Shown piece by piece: positions 43,751-54,464 of a stretch of 64,000 nucleotides of DNA. Below the pieces are notes generated by a model that saw nothing but the letters and a program-made list of their open reading frames with translations, was not told the origin of the DNA and did no database searches. How positions within the stretch are numbered: position 1 is the stretch's first letter; every line of letters starts with the position of its first letter. The stretch lies in contig NZ_JAHUXA010000013.1 in assembly GCF_019218745.1 (NCBI RefSeq), forward strand, positions 62,001 through 126,000. The letters run 5' to 3'. The DNA comes from Enterobacter sp. ENT03. GTDB lineage: Bacteria; Pseudomonadota; Gammaproteobacteria; Enterobacterales; Enterobacteriaceae. A program made the position numbers and the translations under genes.

Positions 43751-43781
43751 AAAAATGGCGCTGAAAAAATCTTCAACGCCA
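43751..43781 (-). terminator. intrinsic terminator between dedD and cvpA
   Basis: On the minus strand TGGCGTTGAA...TTCAGCGCCA (one mismatch) is followed by TTTTT. It ends leftward transcripts from folC-dedD just before the cvpA promoter. Confidence 0.8.
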
Positions 43782-43831
43782 GCACAAACCAGGCCTCTGC
43801 GGGCGGGGTTTTTGTGCATTTTTTCTTCTCC

Positions 43832-44003
43832 CCTCACCCCGGCCCTCTCCCCAGGGAGAGGGGGAAGGAAGTCTGCGATCGTTCCCTCTCCCCCCAGGGA
43901 GAGGGGGAAGGAAGTCTGCGATCGTTCCCTCTCCCCCCAGGGAGAGGGGGAAGGAAGTCCGCGATCGGTTCCCTCTCCCCCGGGAGAGGGTTAGGGTGAG
44001 GGG
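43832..44003. repeat. 43-bp tandem repeat inside a CCCTCACC/GGTGAGGG palindromic element
   Basis: The outer arms CCCCTCACCCCGGCCCTCTC and GAGAGGGTTAGGGTGAGGGG are near inverted copies. Between them a 43-base unit (CAGGGAGAGGGGGAAGGAAG, then TCTGCGATCGTTCCCTCTCC) is repeated about three times, periods at 43865, 43908 and 43951, with small changes in the last copy. Each unit contains its own stem CCCTCTCCCC/GGGAGAGGG. It has no gene; the frames running through it are translation of the repeat. Confidence 0.9.
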
Positions 44004-44007
44004 AAAA

Positions 44008-44682
44008 TCAGTTCGGGGTATACCCCATCACCACGCCGCTTAAGCCGGAGATCTGCTTCAGTTCGCCAAGCGATCCTTTAAGCTTCTCTTTCGACGCATC
44101 CGGGCCAACCAGGATGCGGGTAATTTTACCCTGCACCGGCGTGCCAGGAATGGTGAATACCCGATACCCTGCGCCGCGCAATTTGCCGGTCACTTCATTG
44201 ACCTTATCGGCATTCTTCAGCGCGCCCAGCTGCACGACATACGCCTTACCCGTCGGCGCAGGCTTCTCTTCTTCGACCTGTTTGGGCGGCGGCGTCGTCG
44301 CTGCCTGTTGCTGAGCAGTATCACGCGTCTGCGGTTTCGGTTTTTCCACCGGCTTAGGTTTCGCTGCCACGACCGGCTGCGGAACATCGTCAATTTCGGG
44401 ATTATTCGCCGCCAGACGTGAGGCATCCAGCGACGGTGCCGCGGCATTGCCGGCGCGAACTTCTTCCGCCGCGCCTTCCGGCGGCTGCGCTGGTAGCGCC
44501 TGCGTGGCCGCCGGCAGCATATCCGGTTCGTCGCGATCGCCTGGTTTTGGCACTAACGGGATCGCCGCAAACTCATCCTGATAATGTTTTTTTTGCCCGT
44601 CCAGCAGCCCCGGCAGCACAATCACGCCCAGCGCCACCAGCACAATGGTGCCCATTAAACGGTTCTGAAACTTACTCGCCAC
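44008..44682 (-). CDS. dedD: cell-division SPOR-domain protein DedD
   Basis: Single-pass inner-membrane protein that binds denuded septal peptidoglycan and helps constriction. It has 224 residues started at the GTG at 44682 (MASKFQNRLMGTIVLVALG), as in E. coli. A membrane helix at 10-27 is followed by a proline/lysine/glutamine-rich linker and a C-terminal SPOR domain from about residue 148 (KAYVVQLGALKNADKVNEV). The linker is the only part that differs much from E. coli. It overlaps folC by 11 bases. Confidence 0.95.
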   Translation of the reverse strand: MASKFQNRLMGTIVLVALGVIVLPGLLDGQKKHYQDEFAAIPLVPKPGDRDEPDMLPAATQALPAQPPEGAAEEVRAGNAAAPSLDASRLAANNPEIDDVPQPVVAAKPKPVEKPKPQTRDTAQQQAATTPPPKQVEEEKPAPTGKAYVVQLGALKNADKVNEVTGKLRGAGYRVFTIPGTPVQGKITRILVGPDASKEKLKGSLGELKQISGLSGVVMGYTPN

Positions 44683-45940
44683 CGGTTCTCCCCGCGTCCA
44701 TCGCTTCCATGACATGTGCTACGGTGTGGAAGGATCCACACACCAGCACGGTATCTTCTGGTCTGGCATCTGCCATTGCCGCCCGCCACGCCTGTTCGAC
44801 GGTGTCAAAGGCGCTGCCGCCGTTAAGGTGCGTCAGCAGCTGTTCTGCCGTCGCGCCCCGCGGCCCTTCCAGAGGGGCACAATACCAGCTATCGACCTGG
44901 CTCTCCAGACAGGCGAGCGTTCCGGCAATATCTTTATCATGCAGCATGCCGACCACCGCCAGCACGCGTCCGTTTTGCGGCAGCGCCGCCAGCCGTCCGG
45001 CCAGATAAGCCGCCGCATGAGGGTTGTGCGCCACATCCAGAATAACGCGTGGCGACTGGCTTATTGTCTGGAAACGACCCGGTAAAATCGCCGTCGCGAT
45101 CCCGTCGCGGATCGCCTGTTCACTGATAGTAAGCCCGCTGGCGCGCAGGGCGGCCAGCGCGGTTGCCGCGTTGGGCTGCGGCACCTGCGGTAAGGGTAGA
45201 TCAGTCAGCTCACCGCTGGCATCACGAAAACGCCAGTGCGCACCTGTTACCTCATACTGCCAGTCGACATCGCGGCGCAACAGATGCGCGCCCTTCTCAC
45301 TGGCGACATCGGCAATGCTCTGCGGCATATCCGGCTCGCCGACCACCGCCGGTTTGCCTGCGCGAAAGACCCCGGCTTTTTCACGACCAATACTCTCGCG
45401 GTCCGGCCCCAGCCAGTCGGTATGATCCAGCGCAATGCTGGTCACTACGGCGACATCCGCATCGACAATATTGGTGGCATCAAGACGACCGCCGAGGCCG
45501 ACCTCAAGGATCACCACATCCAGCCCGGCCTCTTTGAACAGCCATAGCGCGGAGAGCGTACCGTATTCGAAATAGGTTAACGAGGTTTCGCCACGCGCCG
45601 CTTCGATGGCGGCAAACGAGCGGGTATGATCGCTTTCTGCCAGCTCTTTCCCCTGCACGCGCACGCGCTCGGTGTAACGCACTAAATGCGGTGAGCTGTA
45701 AACGCCCACCCGCAGCCCTGCCGCCAGCAGCACGGACTCCAGCGTACGGCAGGTGGTGCCCTTGCCGTTAGTACCGGCGACGGTAAAGACAAAAGGTGCA
45801 GGTTTGAGAACGTCGAGCGTGGCCGCTACGGTCTGGACGCGCGCAAGACCCATATCAATGGTTTTGCTGTGCAGGTTTTCCAGATAAGAAAGCCACGTGG
45901 CCAGGGGCGACGTGGCTTGAGGAATGCTTTTCGTTTCCAT
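44672..45940 (-). CDS. folC: folylpolyglutamate synthase / dihydrofolate synthase
   Basis: Bifunctional Mur-ligase-fold enzyme that makes dihydrofolate from dihydropteroate and glutamate, then adds glutamate tails to folates. It has 422 residues from the ATG at 45940. The P-loop is VAGTNGKGTTCRTLES near residue 50, and HTDWLGPDRESIGREKAGVF near 173 and ILDVAHNPHAAAYLAG in the C-domain are diagnostic. dedD follows with a short overlap. Confidence 0.97.
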   Translation of the reverse strand: METKSIPQATSPLATWLSYLENLHSKTIDMGLARVQTVAATLDVLKPAPFVFTVAGTNGKGTTCRTLESVLLAAGLRVGVYSSPHLVRYTERVRVQGKELAESDHTRSFAAIEAARGETSLTYFEYGTLSALWLFKEAGLDVVILEVGLGGRLDATNIVDADVAVVTSIALDHTDWLGPDRESIGREKAGVFRAGKPAVVGEPDMPQSIADVASEKGAHLLRRDVDWQYEVTGAHWRFRDASGELTDLPLPQVPQPNAATALAALRASGLTISEQAIRDGIATAILPGRFQTISQSPRVILDVAHNPHAAAYLAGRLAALPQNGRVLAVVGMLHDKDIAGTLACLESQVDSWYCAPLEGPRGATAEQLLTHLNGGSAFDTVEQAWRAAMADARPEDTVLVCGSFHTVAHVMEAMDAGRTGGE

Positions 45941-45970
45941 GATGCCCGGCTTGAATGCAGTTGAAAAAGT

Positions 45971-46000
45971 AAAAAGGCAGAGCATCTTCGCTCTGCCCTT
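45971..46000 (-). terminator. intrinsic terminator after accD
   Basis: Minus strand GGCAGAGC GAAGAT GCTCTGCC followed by TTTTT, nine bases past the accD stop and upstream of folC. Confidence 0.9.
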
Positions 46001-46008
46001 CGATTTTA

Positions 46009-46923
46009 TCAGGCTTCGCTTTCCTGATCGGGAACCGGCGGAACCACGATGCTTTCACGCGGTGCATCCGGGTTTGGCGACGGCAGATTCATCAGCTTCG
46101 CCAGAACGCTCGCCAGCTTAAGGCGCAGTTCCGGACGACGCACGATCATGTCGATAGCGCCTTTTTCAATCAGAAACTCACTGCGCTGGAAGCCCGGCGG
46201 CAGTTTTTCGCGCACGGTCTGCTCGATAACGCGAGGACCCGCAAAGCCGATCAGCGCTTTCGGTTCAGCGATGTTCAGATCGCCCAGCATCGCAAAGCTC
46301 GCGGAGACGCCGCCCATGGTCGGGTCGGTCAGCACGGAGATATACGGCAGACCGCGTTCCTGCATCTTCGCCAGCGCCGCAGAGGTTTTCGCCATCTGCA
46401 TCAGTGACATCAGCGCTTCCTGCATACGTGCGCCACCGGAAGCGGAGAAACAGATCAGCGGGCAATTGTCTTCCAGCGCCTGTTCAACCGCGCGAACAAA
46501 GCGAGCACCAACCACAGAACCCATCGAACCGCCCATAAAGGCGAATTCAAACGCTACGGCGACAACCGGCATATTGTGCAAAGTGCCTTTCATCACCACC
46601 AGCGCGTCTTTCTCACCGGTTTCTTTCTGGGCAGAGGCCAGACGGTCTTTGTACTTTTTGGAATCACGGAACTTCAGCACATCTTTCGGCTCAAGTTCGC
46701 TACCCAGCTCCACCATCGATCCTTCGTCCAGCAGGCTGTGCAGGCGGTTACGCGCTGACATTCGCATGTGGTGATCGCATTTCGGGCAGACCTCAAGGTT
46801 ACGCTCCAGTTCGGCACGGTAAAGCACCTGACCGCAGCTGTCACATTTGGTCCACACTCCCTCAGGAATGCTTGCCTTGCGGGTGGGGGTAATATTGCTT
46901 TTAATTCGTTCAATCCAGCTCAT
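46009..46923 (-). CDS. accD: acetyl-CoA carboxylase carboxyltransferase subunit beta
   Basis: Beta subunit of the carboxyltransferase that makes malonyl-CoA, the first step of fatty-acid synthesis; works with AccA. It has 304 residues. The N-terminal zinc ribbon uses Cys27, Cys30, Cys46 and Cys49 (CDSC...CPKC), which also binds its own mRNA in E. coli. The crotonase-fold core shows [20 protein letters not shown] and [15 protein letters not shown]. Confidence 0.98.
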   Translation of the reverse strand: MSWIERIKSNITPTRKASIPEGVWTKCDSCGQVLYRAELERNLEVCPKCDHHMRMSARNRLHSLLDEGSMVELGSELEPKDVLKFRDSKKYKDRLASAQKETGEKDALVVMKGTLHNMPVVAVAFEFAFMGGSMGSVVGARFVRAVEQALEDNCPLICFSASGGARMQEALMSLMQMAKTSAALAKMQERGLPYISVLTDPTMGGVSASFAMLGDLNIAEPKALIGFAGPRVIEQTVREKLPPGFQRSEFLIEKGAIDMIVRRPELRLKLASVLAKLMNLPSPNPDAPRESIVVPPVPDQESEA

Positions 46924-47026
46924 TGATGACCTTTATGCATGAACCTGGTAGCCCATAAATGGGGCACATTAAAACATAACACTCGGCAACTTGGGACAAA
47001 AAAGTGGTCGAACCGCTGTTGGGTTC

Positions 47027-47686
47027 TTACTTTGTCTGTCGGGCTGCTGCGCGTCGGTGACGAATAATTTCGATTACGCCTGGCAGGATCGAGAGCACGA
47101 TAATTGCCACGATGAGCAATTTCAGGTTCTCCTGCACAACGGGCAGATCACCGAATAAATAGCCAGCATAGGTGAAGAGTAACACCCATAACAGCGCCCC
47201 GATGACGTTATATGCCGCAAAATGACGATACGACATATGCCCCATTCCCGCCACAAAAGGCGCGAAAGTTCTGACGATCGGCACAAATCGCGCCAGGATA
47301 ATCGTCTTGCCGCCGTGCTTATCGTAAAACGCATGGGTTTTATCCAGATAGCTGCGACGGAAGATTTTCGAGTTCGGATTACTGAACAACTTTTCACCGA
47401 ACAGGCGTCCGATGGTGTAGTTCACCGCATCACCAAGGATAGCCGCCACAATCATCAGCGCCACCATCAGATGCACGTTTAAATCATTGGTCGGCAGGGC
47501 TGACAGTGCGCCGGCAACAAACAGCAACGAATCTCCCGGTAAGAACGGTGTCACCACCAGCCCGGTTTCACAGAACAGGATCAGGAACAGGATGGCATAA
47601 ACCCAGACGCCATATTCCGCGACCAGTTCTGCCAGGTGCACATCAATATGTAAAATAAAATCAATCAGAAAATAAATCAGATCCAT
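47027..47686 (-). CDS. dedA: DedA-family membrane protein
   Basis: Inner-membrane protein (219 residues) of the DedA/SNARE-associated family, involved in lipid-carrier recycling, proton-driven transport and envelope integrity in related bacteria. Motifs seen: [31 protein letters not shown] and [20 protein letters not shown]. It sits 25 bases after truA and before accD. Confidence 0.95.
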   Translation of the reverse strand: MDLIYFLIDFILHIDVHLAELVAEYGVWVYAILFLILFCETGLVVTPFLPGDSLLFVAGALSALPTNDLNVHLMVALMIVAAILGDAVNYTIGRLFGEKLFSNPNSKIFRRSYLDKTHAFYDKHGGKTIILARFVPIVRTFAPFVAGMGHMSYRHFAAYNVIGALLWVLLFTYAGYLFGDLPVVQENLKLLIVAIIVLSILPGVIEIIRHRRAAARQTK

Positions 47687-47711
47687 GTCTTACGCCTTCG
47701 TCTGAATGCAT

Positions 47712-48524
47712 TTAGTCCGCTAAAAACAGCGGACCCATTGGCGGGCGTGGCAGCTCGAAGCGGTCGGGATAATCCACCGCTACCAGATACAAACCTTCCG
47801 CTTTCGCCGTTGCTGCCGCGAGCGTTCTGTCCTTCGCCGCCAGCAGTTCTGCTATCCAGCTCTCCGGCTGGTTGTTGGCACCTACTTCCATCAGGCTACC
47901 GACAATATTCCTGACCATATGATGTACAAAGGCATTGGCTTTGATATCGACCACCACATATGCACCAAAACGCGCCACGTTAATGTGCATCACGTTTCGC
48001 CACGGCGTGCGCGACTGGCACTGCACCGCCCGAAACGAGGTAAAGTCATTTTCACCAATCAGCGCCTGGGCCGCACGATGCATCCGTTCGGCATCCAGAG
48101 GATGATAATAGTGAGTGACGCCGCGTCCGAGTACCGCTGGACGCAAACGATGATTGTAGATGACGTAGCGGTAACGGCGGGCCGTGGCGCTAAAGCGTGC
48201 ATGAAAATCATCGGGCACATTTTTTACCCAGCGAACCGCGATGTCACCAGGTAAATTCGCATTTACGCCCAGCGTCCAGGCGGCATCTTTGCGCTGCACG
48301 TGGGTTTCGAAATGTACCACTTGCCCGGTACCATGAACGCCAGCATCGGTACGCCCGGCGCAAAACACCGTGATCGGCTCATCCGCCACTTTCGAGAGCG
48401 CCGTTTCAAGCTTTTCCTGCACGCTGCGCACTTCATTCTGCCGCTGCCAGCCGTAATATTTACTGCCGTCGTACTCAATGCCGAGCGCAATCTTGCTGAC
48501 GGGCTTTGCCTGCGCGTCGGACAT
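47712..48524 (-). CDS. truA: tRNA pseudouridine(38-40) synthase TruA
   Basis: Converts uridines 38-40 of the anticodon arm to pseudouridine. It has 270 residues. The catalytic Asp60 is in [28 protein letters not shown] and [17 protein letters not shown] are further family signatures. Its ATG overlaps the usg stop by one base (TAATG). Confidence 0.98.
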   Translation of the reverse strand: MSDAQAKPVSKIALGIEYDGSKYYGWQRQNEVRSVQEKLETALSKVADEPITVFCAGRTDAGVHGTGQVVHFETHVQRKDAAWTLGVNANLPGDIAVRWVKNVPDDFHARFSATARRYRYVIYNHRLRPAVLGRGVTHYYHPLDAERMHRAAQALIGENDFTSFRAVQCQSRTPWRNVMHINVARFGAYVVVDIKANAFVHHMVRNIVGSLMEVGANNQPESWIAELLAAKDRTLAAATAKAEGLYLVAVDYPDRFELPRPPMGPLFLAD

Positions 48525-49537
48525 TAGTACATGTACTCCTGCACCAGCTTCTCGGCGATTTTCACCGCCATCAGCGCGCCGCCAAAACGGACGTTATCAG
48601 CCACCGACCAGAACTGGATCTGCTCCGGCATACCGTAGTCGTTATGCACACAACCTACGGAAAGTTGCGGATTGCCGGAGGCGTCGCCCACTTGCGTCGG
48701 GAAGTCGTTGGCCGGAGAAAGCACAATATCTTCGCCGCGATCGAACGCATCCCGCGCTTCTTCCGCTGCCAGCGGACGCAAGCCTTCGAAGCTGACCAAC
48801 TGCGCCAGACCGTAAAACACCGGTGAACGCACGCAGTTAACGGAGATCATCAGGCCCTCGTCCTGCATGATTTTACGCACCTGATCCACCACCACACGGG
48901 CTTCACGCACGCTGCCTTCACCGTCCGGCAGCATCGGCAGCATGTTGAACGCCAGCTGGCGGCCAAAGAAATCGTCTTCATCAACGGGGATGCCGTTGAG
49001 CAGCTTCGCGCTCTGCCCCGCCAGCGCATCCACGGCGACTTTGCCCTGGGAGGACGCTGACAGCAGGCTGGTCACGGCGATACGCGACAGGCCGCCTTCG
49101 TCGATCAATGGCTTCAGGGCGGTGAGTAGCTGACTGGTGAGGCTATCCGCCACCGCCACGATATTGCGGTTGCGGTAATCCGCCAGCACGAACGGGTTCA
49201 CATCGGGCACAACCAGCGGTACGTCCGGCTCCAGTGCAAACAGACCGCTGGTGTCGATCACCAGGCAACCTGAATTGGTGGCGTCGTCAATGTAACGGGC
49301 GGAGGCTTCCGGCCCGGCCACGAAGAACGCCAGCTGCACTTGCGTCCAGTCGAATTCTTCGGCATCGGTCACGTAGACCGTTTTGCTGTTAAAACGCAGG
49401 GCTTTACCGGCGCTTTCACTGCGCGCCAGGGCGAAAATCTCGCCTGTCGGGAATTCGCGCTCTGCAAGAGTTTCAAGAAGCGCTTCGCCTACGGCGCCGG
49501 TAGCGCCCAGGATGGCAATATTCCAGCCTTCAGACAT
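48524..49537 (-). CDS. usg: Usg, aspartate-semialdehyde-dehydrogenase-like protein
   Basis: Cytoplasmic protein (337 residues) of the aspartate-semialdehyde dehydrogenase family; no function is proven. The Rossmann loop [20 protein letters not shown] is intact, but the place of the catalytic Cys (NC in true Asd enzymes) reads [15 protein letters not shown], so the nucleophile is replaced by Ser. This substitution is normal for Usg and suggests no dehydrogenase activity. It lies between pdxB and truA, as in E. coli. Confidence 0.94.
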   Translation of the reverse strand: MSEGWNIAILGATGAVGEALLETLAEREFPTGEIFALARSESAGKALRFNSKTVYVTDAEEFDWTQVQLAFFVAGPEASARYIDDATNSGCLVIDTSGLFALEPDVPLVVPDVNPFVLADYRNRNIVAVADSLTSQLLTALKPLIDEGGLSRIAVTSLLSASSQGKVAVDALAGQSAKLLNGIPVDEDDFFGRQLAFNMLPMLPDGEGSVREARVVVDQVRKIMQDEGLMISVNCVRSPVFYGLAQLVSFEGLRPLAAEEARDAFDRGEDIVLSPANDFPTQVGDASGNPQLSVGCVHNDYGMPEQIQFWSVADNVRFGGALMAVKIAEKLVQEYMY

Positions 49538-49604
49538 GGTGGTTTACTCCAGACAATAGCAATACGCTCCCCTGCCCACAGGCGGGAGAGCGACAGAAAA
49601 TGAG

Positions 49605-50741
49605 TTAGCGTGTCGGGTGATGAACGGCGTTAAAGCCGAGCTGTTGCAGTAAGGTCGCGGCCTGTGCGTCATCACACTGAATGTACAGCGATGACCACTC
49701 ACGACGCTCAAGATAGTTTTTGCGCAGCCTGTCAAATTCACCCGGAATGCCCGCCACTTTTCGCAGTGGCGCATCATCGCGGCGCACATCATACACCAAA
49801 TGCACCAGGCGTTTCAGCGTTGGCTCATCGAGCGGGCCGTGCAGCGTGATGCGGCCAAACTCCGGGGCGGGTAGCAGCGTATCCAGCGCCACCTGCTGAC
49901 GCTGGCCGAGAAATTCGCTGTAGGCCTCAAACACCTGCGTAGTGCCGCGCGCTTTGCCTTCCAGGGTGTAACCGGCGATATGGGCGGTGCCGATGTCCAC
50001 TTTATCAAGCAGCGCAACGTTCAGATCGGGTTCCGGCTCCCACACATCCAGCACCACGCTGAGTTCCTGCCCGGCGTTCAGTCGTGTCAGCAGCGCGGCA
50101 TTGTCGACCACCGGCCCGCGACAGGCGTTGATTAAAATAGTGCCGGGCTTAAGTTTTGCGATCAGCGCTTCATCGGCAAGATGCAGCGTTTTGTACGGAC
50201 CGTCTTTGAACAGCGGGGTGTGGAACGTCAGGATGTCGGCGTCCTGCACCAGTTCGTCGAGCGAACGGAAGTCGCCCTCATCGCCACGATCGGCGCGCGG
50301 TGGATCGCACAGTAAGGTGCGCACGCCCAGCGCCTCCAGACGTGCCTGCAAACGCGAGCCGACGTTGCCCACGCCCACAATTCCCACGGTTCGATCGCGC
50401 AGGCTAAAGCCATCGCGTTCGGCCAGCATCAATAGCGCCGAAAAGACATATTCGACCACCGCAATGGCATTGCAGCCAGGGGCCGCTGAAAAGCCGATGC
50501 CCGCCTGCGCCAGCCAGGTTTCATCAACATGATCGGTACCGGCGGTCGCCGTGCCGACAAACTGGATCGCGGTTCCGCTGAGCAGAGATGCATTGACCTT
50601 CGTCACCGAACGCACCATCAGGGCATCGGCGCCGTTCAGTTCCGCCACCGGGATCGGGCGGCCAGGGACAGGTTTTACCTCTCCCAGACGACTGAACAAA
50701 TCACGGGCATAAGGCATATTTTCATCAACGAGAATTTTCAC
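49605..50741 (-). CDS. pdxB: erythronate-4-phosphate dehydrogenase
   Basis: Second step of the DXP-dependent pyridoxal phosphate pathway, an NAD-dependent 2-hydroxyacid dehydrogenase. It has 378 residues from the GTG at 50741 ([20 protein letters not shown]), equal to E. coli; the frame is open to 50894 but overlaps flk on the other strand. NAD loop [20 protein letters not shown]; catalytic Arg and His/Glu lie in [10 protein letters not shown] and [12 protein letters not shown]. Confidence 0.96.
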   Translation of the reverse strand: MKILVDENMPYARDLFSRLGEVKPVPGRPIPVAELNGADALMVRSVTKVNASLLSGTAIQFVGTATAGTDHVDETWLAQAGIGFSAAPGCNAIAVVEYVFSALLMLAERDGFSLRDRTVGIVGVGNVGSRLQARLEALGVRTLLCDPPRADRGDEGDFRSLDELVQDADILTFHTPLFKDGPYKTLHLADEALIAKLKPGTILINACRGPVVDNAALLTRLNAGQELSVVLDVWEPEPDLNVALLDKVDIGTAHIAGYTLEGKARGTTQVFEAYSEFLGQRQQVALDTLLPAPEFGRITLHGPLDEPTLKRLVHLVYDVRRDDAPLRKVAGIPGEFDRLRKNYLERREWSSLYIQCDDAQAATLLQQLGFNAVHHPTR

Positions 50742-50842
50742 GTTCCAGTACCTGTATGATAACGAGAGATAAGCGTGCAAGTGTGCCATAATCTCGCCGC
50801 CAGGCATACCGAGAATGCCGACCACCGTTACGAGGATTTTGA

Positions 50843-51853
50843 ATGATGCAACCCATCCAGGGTGTGCCGGTGCGCCCTCCAGGGCAAGACCCAACTCCCC
50901 CCGCCAGTGCGGCGGGCGAACAACCGCTCTCCTCGCAACAGCGTACTGTGCTGGAGCGCCTGATCACGCGCCTGATCTCCCTGACGCACCAGCAGGGCGC
51001 GGAAGTGTGGGCGGGCGTGAAGCACGATTTAGGATTAAAGAATGAAAATCCGCTGCTGTCGAAACACTTTCCGGCAGCGGAACAGAGTCTGAATCAGCGA
51101 CTGGATAACGCCAGTCAGCAGCACGCTAACCGCCAGGTGCTGTCCCGACTGACCGATCTGTTAGGCCAGGGCAATAACCGCCAGGCGGTGAGCGATTTTA
51201 TCCGCCAGCAGTTTGGCCAGACGGCATTAAGCCAGCTGTCGCCGGATCAGCTGAAAACGGTGCTGGTGATGCTGCAAAAAGGCGAGCTGAATATCCCGCA
51301 GCCGCAGCAACGCCCGGCCACCGATCGCCCACTGGTGCCCGCCGAGCACAACACGCTCAATCAGGCGGTGACGAAGCTGGCTGCCGCGACCGGCGAGTCC
51401 GGCAAGCAGATCTGGCAAACTATGCTGGAGCTGTCCGGCGTGAAGAGCGGAGAGCTGATCCCGGCGAAAAACTTTGCCCCGCTGATGACCTGGCTACAGG
51501 CGCGTCAAACGCTCAGCCTGCAACCCGCGCCGACGCTGCATACCTTGCAGGCCGCGCTCAAGCAGCCGATGGACGGCAACGAATGGCAACATATTCAGGA
51601 TTATGCCCAGCAGACGTATCAGCTCACGCCGCAAAGCGTACTGACCAACGCTCAGGTGCAGGATCTGCTTAATTTTGTTTTCCTGCGACGTTCCGAGCGT
51701 GGGCAGGAAACACTGGAAGTGCGCGATATACAGCCGATTTACAGCCCACTGTTTGCGCCAGTGATGGAAACCGTGAAAACGCTTTCTGCTCGTCCGGGGC
51801 TGATGTTTATTGCCCTGATGATAGCGTTATTGCTGGTGTGGATAGTCATTTAA
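50843..51853 (+). CDS. flk: flagellar regulator Flk
   Basis: Membrane-anchored protein that couples flagellar P- and L-ring assembly to late flagellar gene expression by preventing premature FlgM export in Salmonella. It has 336 residues, beginning MMQPIQGVP (E. coli MIQPISGPP). The soluble, Gln- and Leu-rich body shows [20 protein letters not shown] and a single C-terminal membrane helix ([18 protein letters not shown]), which makes it tail-anchored. It is more diverged from E. coli than its neighbours. A GAGGA ribosome site lies six bases upstream. Confidence 0.9.
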   Translation: MMQPIQGVPVRPPGQDPTPPASAAGEQPLSSQQRTVLERLITRLISLTHQQGAEVWAGVKHDLGLKNENPLLSKHFPAAEQSLNQRLDNASQQHANRQVLSRLTDLLGQGNNRQAVSDFIRQQFGQTALSQLSPDQLKTVLVMLQKGELNIPQPQQRPATDRPLVPAEHNTLNQAVTKLAAATGESGKQIWQTMLELSGVKSGELIPAKNFAPLMTWLQARQTLSLQPAPTLHTLQAALKQPMDGNEWQHIQDYAQQTYQLTPQSVLTNAQVQDLLNFVFLRRSERGQETLEVRDIQPIYSPLFAPVMETVKTLSARPGLMFIALMIALLLVWIVI

Positions 51854-51860
51854 CTGCACT

Positions 51861-51884
51861 GCCGGGTAGATTTCGCTACCCGGC
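51861..51884. terminator. hairpin between flk and the glucosidase gene
   Basis: GCCGGGTAG/CTACCCGGC with a six-base loop between convergent stops; no clear T-run on either side. Confidence 0.55.
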
Positions 51885-51897
51885 ATGGGTTTACGGC

Positions 51898-53352
<1,455 letters not shown>

Positions 53353-53483
53353 TCAAAGAGAATAACAACGACACGGCAGCTTTACCGGATCGACATCACA
53401 TTATTGGCCTGTTTTACATTCGAAATTTCAGGATGTTCCCTGTTCATTTTTCGCATGTTCGGCCACATTCCCGACAGTGCAGG

Positions 53484-53512
53484 TTGATAATCTGAGAAGC
53501 GTATTTTCTAAT
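53484..53512 (+). promoter_or_regulatory. possible sigma-70 promoter for the amidase-like gene
   Basis: TTGATA (53484) and TCTAAT (53507) each match five of six consensus bases with a 17-base spacer. Transcription would start about 53519, leaving almost no leader before the ATG at 53528, and the CAGGGA ribosome site would be cut. So either the start differs or the real promoter is elsewhere in the 199-base gap. Confidence 0.3.
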
Positions 53513-53527
53513 TAACAGGGACTGTCA

Positions 53528-53977
53528 ATGAGCTGGAATAAAACGGTTGCGGCAAATTATGCCAGAACGCACGCGGGGTCTCACTCGCAATCGAAATGCG
53601 CGGAATATACCCGAAAAGCGATTCAGGCAGGCGGCGTAAATCTTAGTCATACCTTTCATGCCAAAGATTATGGAGTACTTCTTAAGAACGCAGGCTTCAG
53701 TGCCACAGGGACGTTTGAAACACCTCGCGAAGGAGATGTCATTGTCATTCAGCCTTATACAGGCGGAAATCACAGTGGTCATATGGCCATATTTGACGGG
53801 CAACACTGGTATTCTGATTTCAGACAACGTGATATGTGGACAGGCCCAGGCTATCGTGCTGCTAAACCGCCCTATGTTATTACAGGAAAAATTAATGAGA
53901 CCGCTACTGGCATTTATAAGCGTCCTGCTGCTTTGCAGTTGTTCAGGCAGCCGCGGGGGCAGCACGCTGGAGGTTAA
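53528..53977 (+). CDS. putative NlpC/P60- or CHAP-like peptidoglycan amidase (toxin candidate)
   Basis: A 149-codon frame. A papain-like Cys-His-Asp set is visible: Cys24 (SKCAEYTRKAIQAGG), His85 in GGNHSGHMAIFDG and Asp97 in WYSDFRQRDMW. This pattern occurs in small amidase effectors of type VI secretion and in CHAP hydrolases. There is no signal peptide. The neighbour encodes a lipoprotein overlapping by 83 bases, the usual layout of a toxin with a periplasmic immunity protein. No T6SS genes are in the window. The last 31 codons look shifted: adding one T after 53881 would give PPYVIYRKN and a stop (TAATG) that overlaps the next start. DNA is more AT-rich than around it. Confidence 0.7.
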   Translation: MSWNKTVAANYARTHAGSHSQSKCAEYTRKAIQAGGVNLSHTFHAKDYGVLLKNAGFSATGTFETPREGDVIVIQPYTGGNHSGHMAIFDGQHWYSDFRQRDMWTGPGYRAAKPPYVITGKINETATGIYKRPAALQLFRQPRGQHAGG

Positions 53978-54422
53978 ACAGTTTTATCAGGCCTGGATAA
54001 CGAATTATGCCAGGGAACCGCAGACAGCTGACGCACCGGCACTATTACAACGCTATGTAGCCCATGACCTGATCGATCGTCTGGTATTAATTAATGGCTT
54101 TTATGAACAGGAGATCGTGAATTCTGATTATTTTATGTATGTGCAGGATTATGCCCCCGAGTGGATCTCTCATTTACGGGTAAGCAAGGCGCAACCGTAT
54201 CTGGGTGGTGAAAAGGTTAACGTTCAATTGGGCGGTTCTGACGCGACAGCCTCCATGCAACTTGATGTTTATACCCGTCGCGAGGAAGGACGCTGGAAGA
54301 TTTATCGCGTGCGGGATGCAACCAATCACTACGAACATCCCGTCTACAGTGCAGGTGCCATTGCACGTGCCAGCGCATGGTCCGCAGCAATCGCCCACGA
54401 CTACGAAAAAGCTCAGCCATAA
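53895..54422 (+). CDS. putative lipoprotein, immunity candidate
   Basis: It has 175 residues from the ATG at 53895 (MRPLLAFISVLLLCSCSGSR). The signal peptide ends in a lipobox LCSC (Cys16), with Ser at +2, which predicts an outer-membrane lipoprotein facing the periplasm. The mature domain (STLEVKQFYQAWITNYAREP...WKIYRVRD) resembles DUF3828-type proteins. Neutralising the amidase-like toxin upstream is the natural hypothesis (inference). The frame is open upstream, but only this start gives a lipoprotein and overlaps the toxin stop region. Confidence 0.75.
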   Translation: MRPLLAFISVLLLCSCSGSRGGSTLEVKQFYQAWITNYAREPQTADAPALLQRYVAHDLIDRLVLINGFYEQEIVNSDYFMYVQDYAPEWISHLRVSKAQPYLGGEKVNVQLGGSDATASMQLDVYTRREEGRWKIYRVRDATNHYEHPVYSAGAIARASAWSAAIAHDYEKAQP

Positions 54423-54423
54423 A

Positions 54424-54447
54424 AAAAGGAGCCATCAGGCTCCTTTT
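54424..54447. terminator. bidirectional intrinsic terminator
   Basis: The stem AAAAGGAGCC ATCA GGCTCCTTTT with A/T runs on both sides separates the convergent lipoprotein gene and fabB. Confidence 0.9.
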
Positions 54448-54464
54448 AGATCATTGCACGTTGA

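Noticed and set aside
43755-43999. Plus-strand frames through the 43-bp repeats giving SPPGEGEGS-like peptides
   Set aside because: They are repeat translation with no start signal and no homology.
43832-44003. CRISPR array
   Set aside because: Units are directly adjacent with no unique spacers, and no cas genes are near; the same reasoning applies to the 56-bp REP array.
48524-49537. Usg as a second active aspartate-semialdehyde dehydrogenase
   Set aside because: The catalytic cysteine is replaced by serine in the expected motif, as in known Usg proteins.
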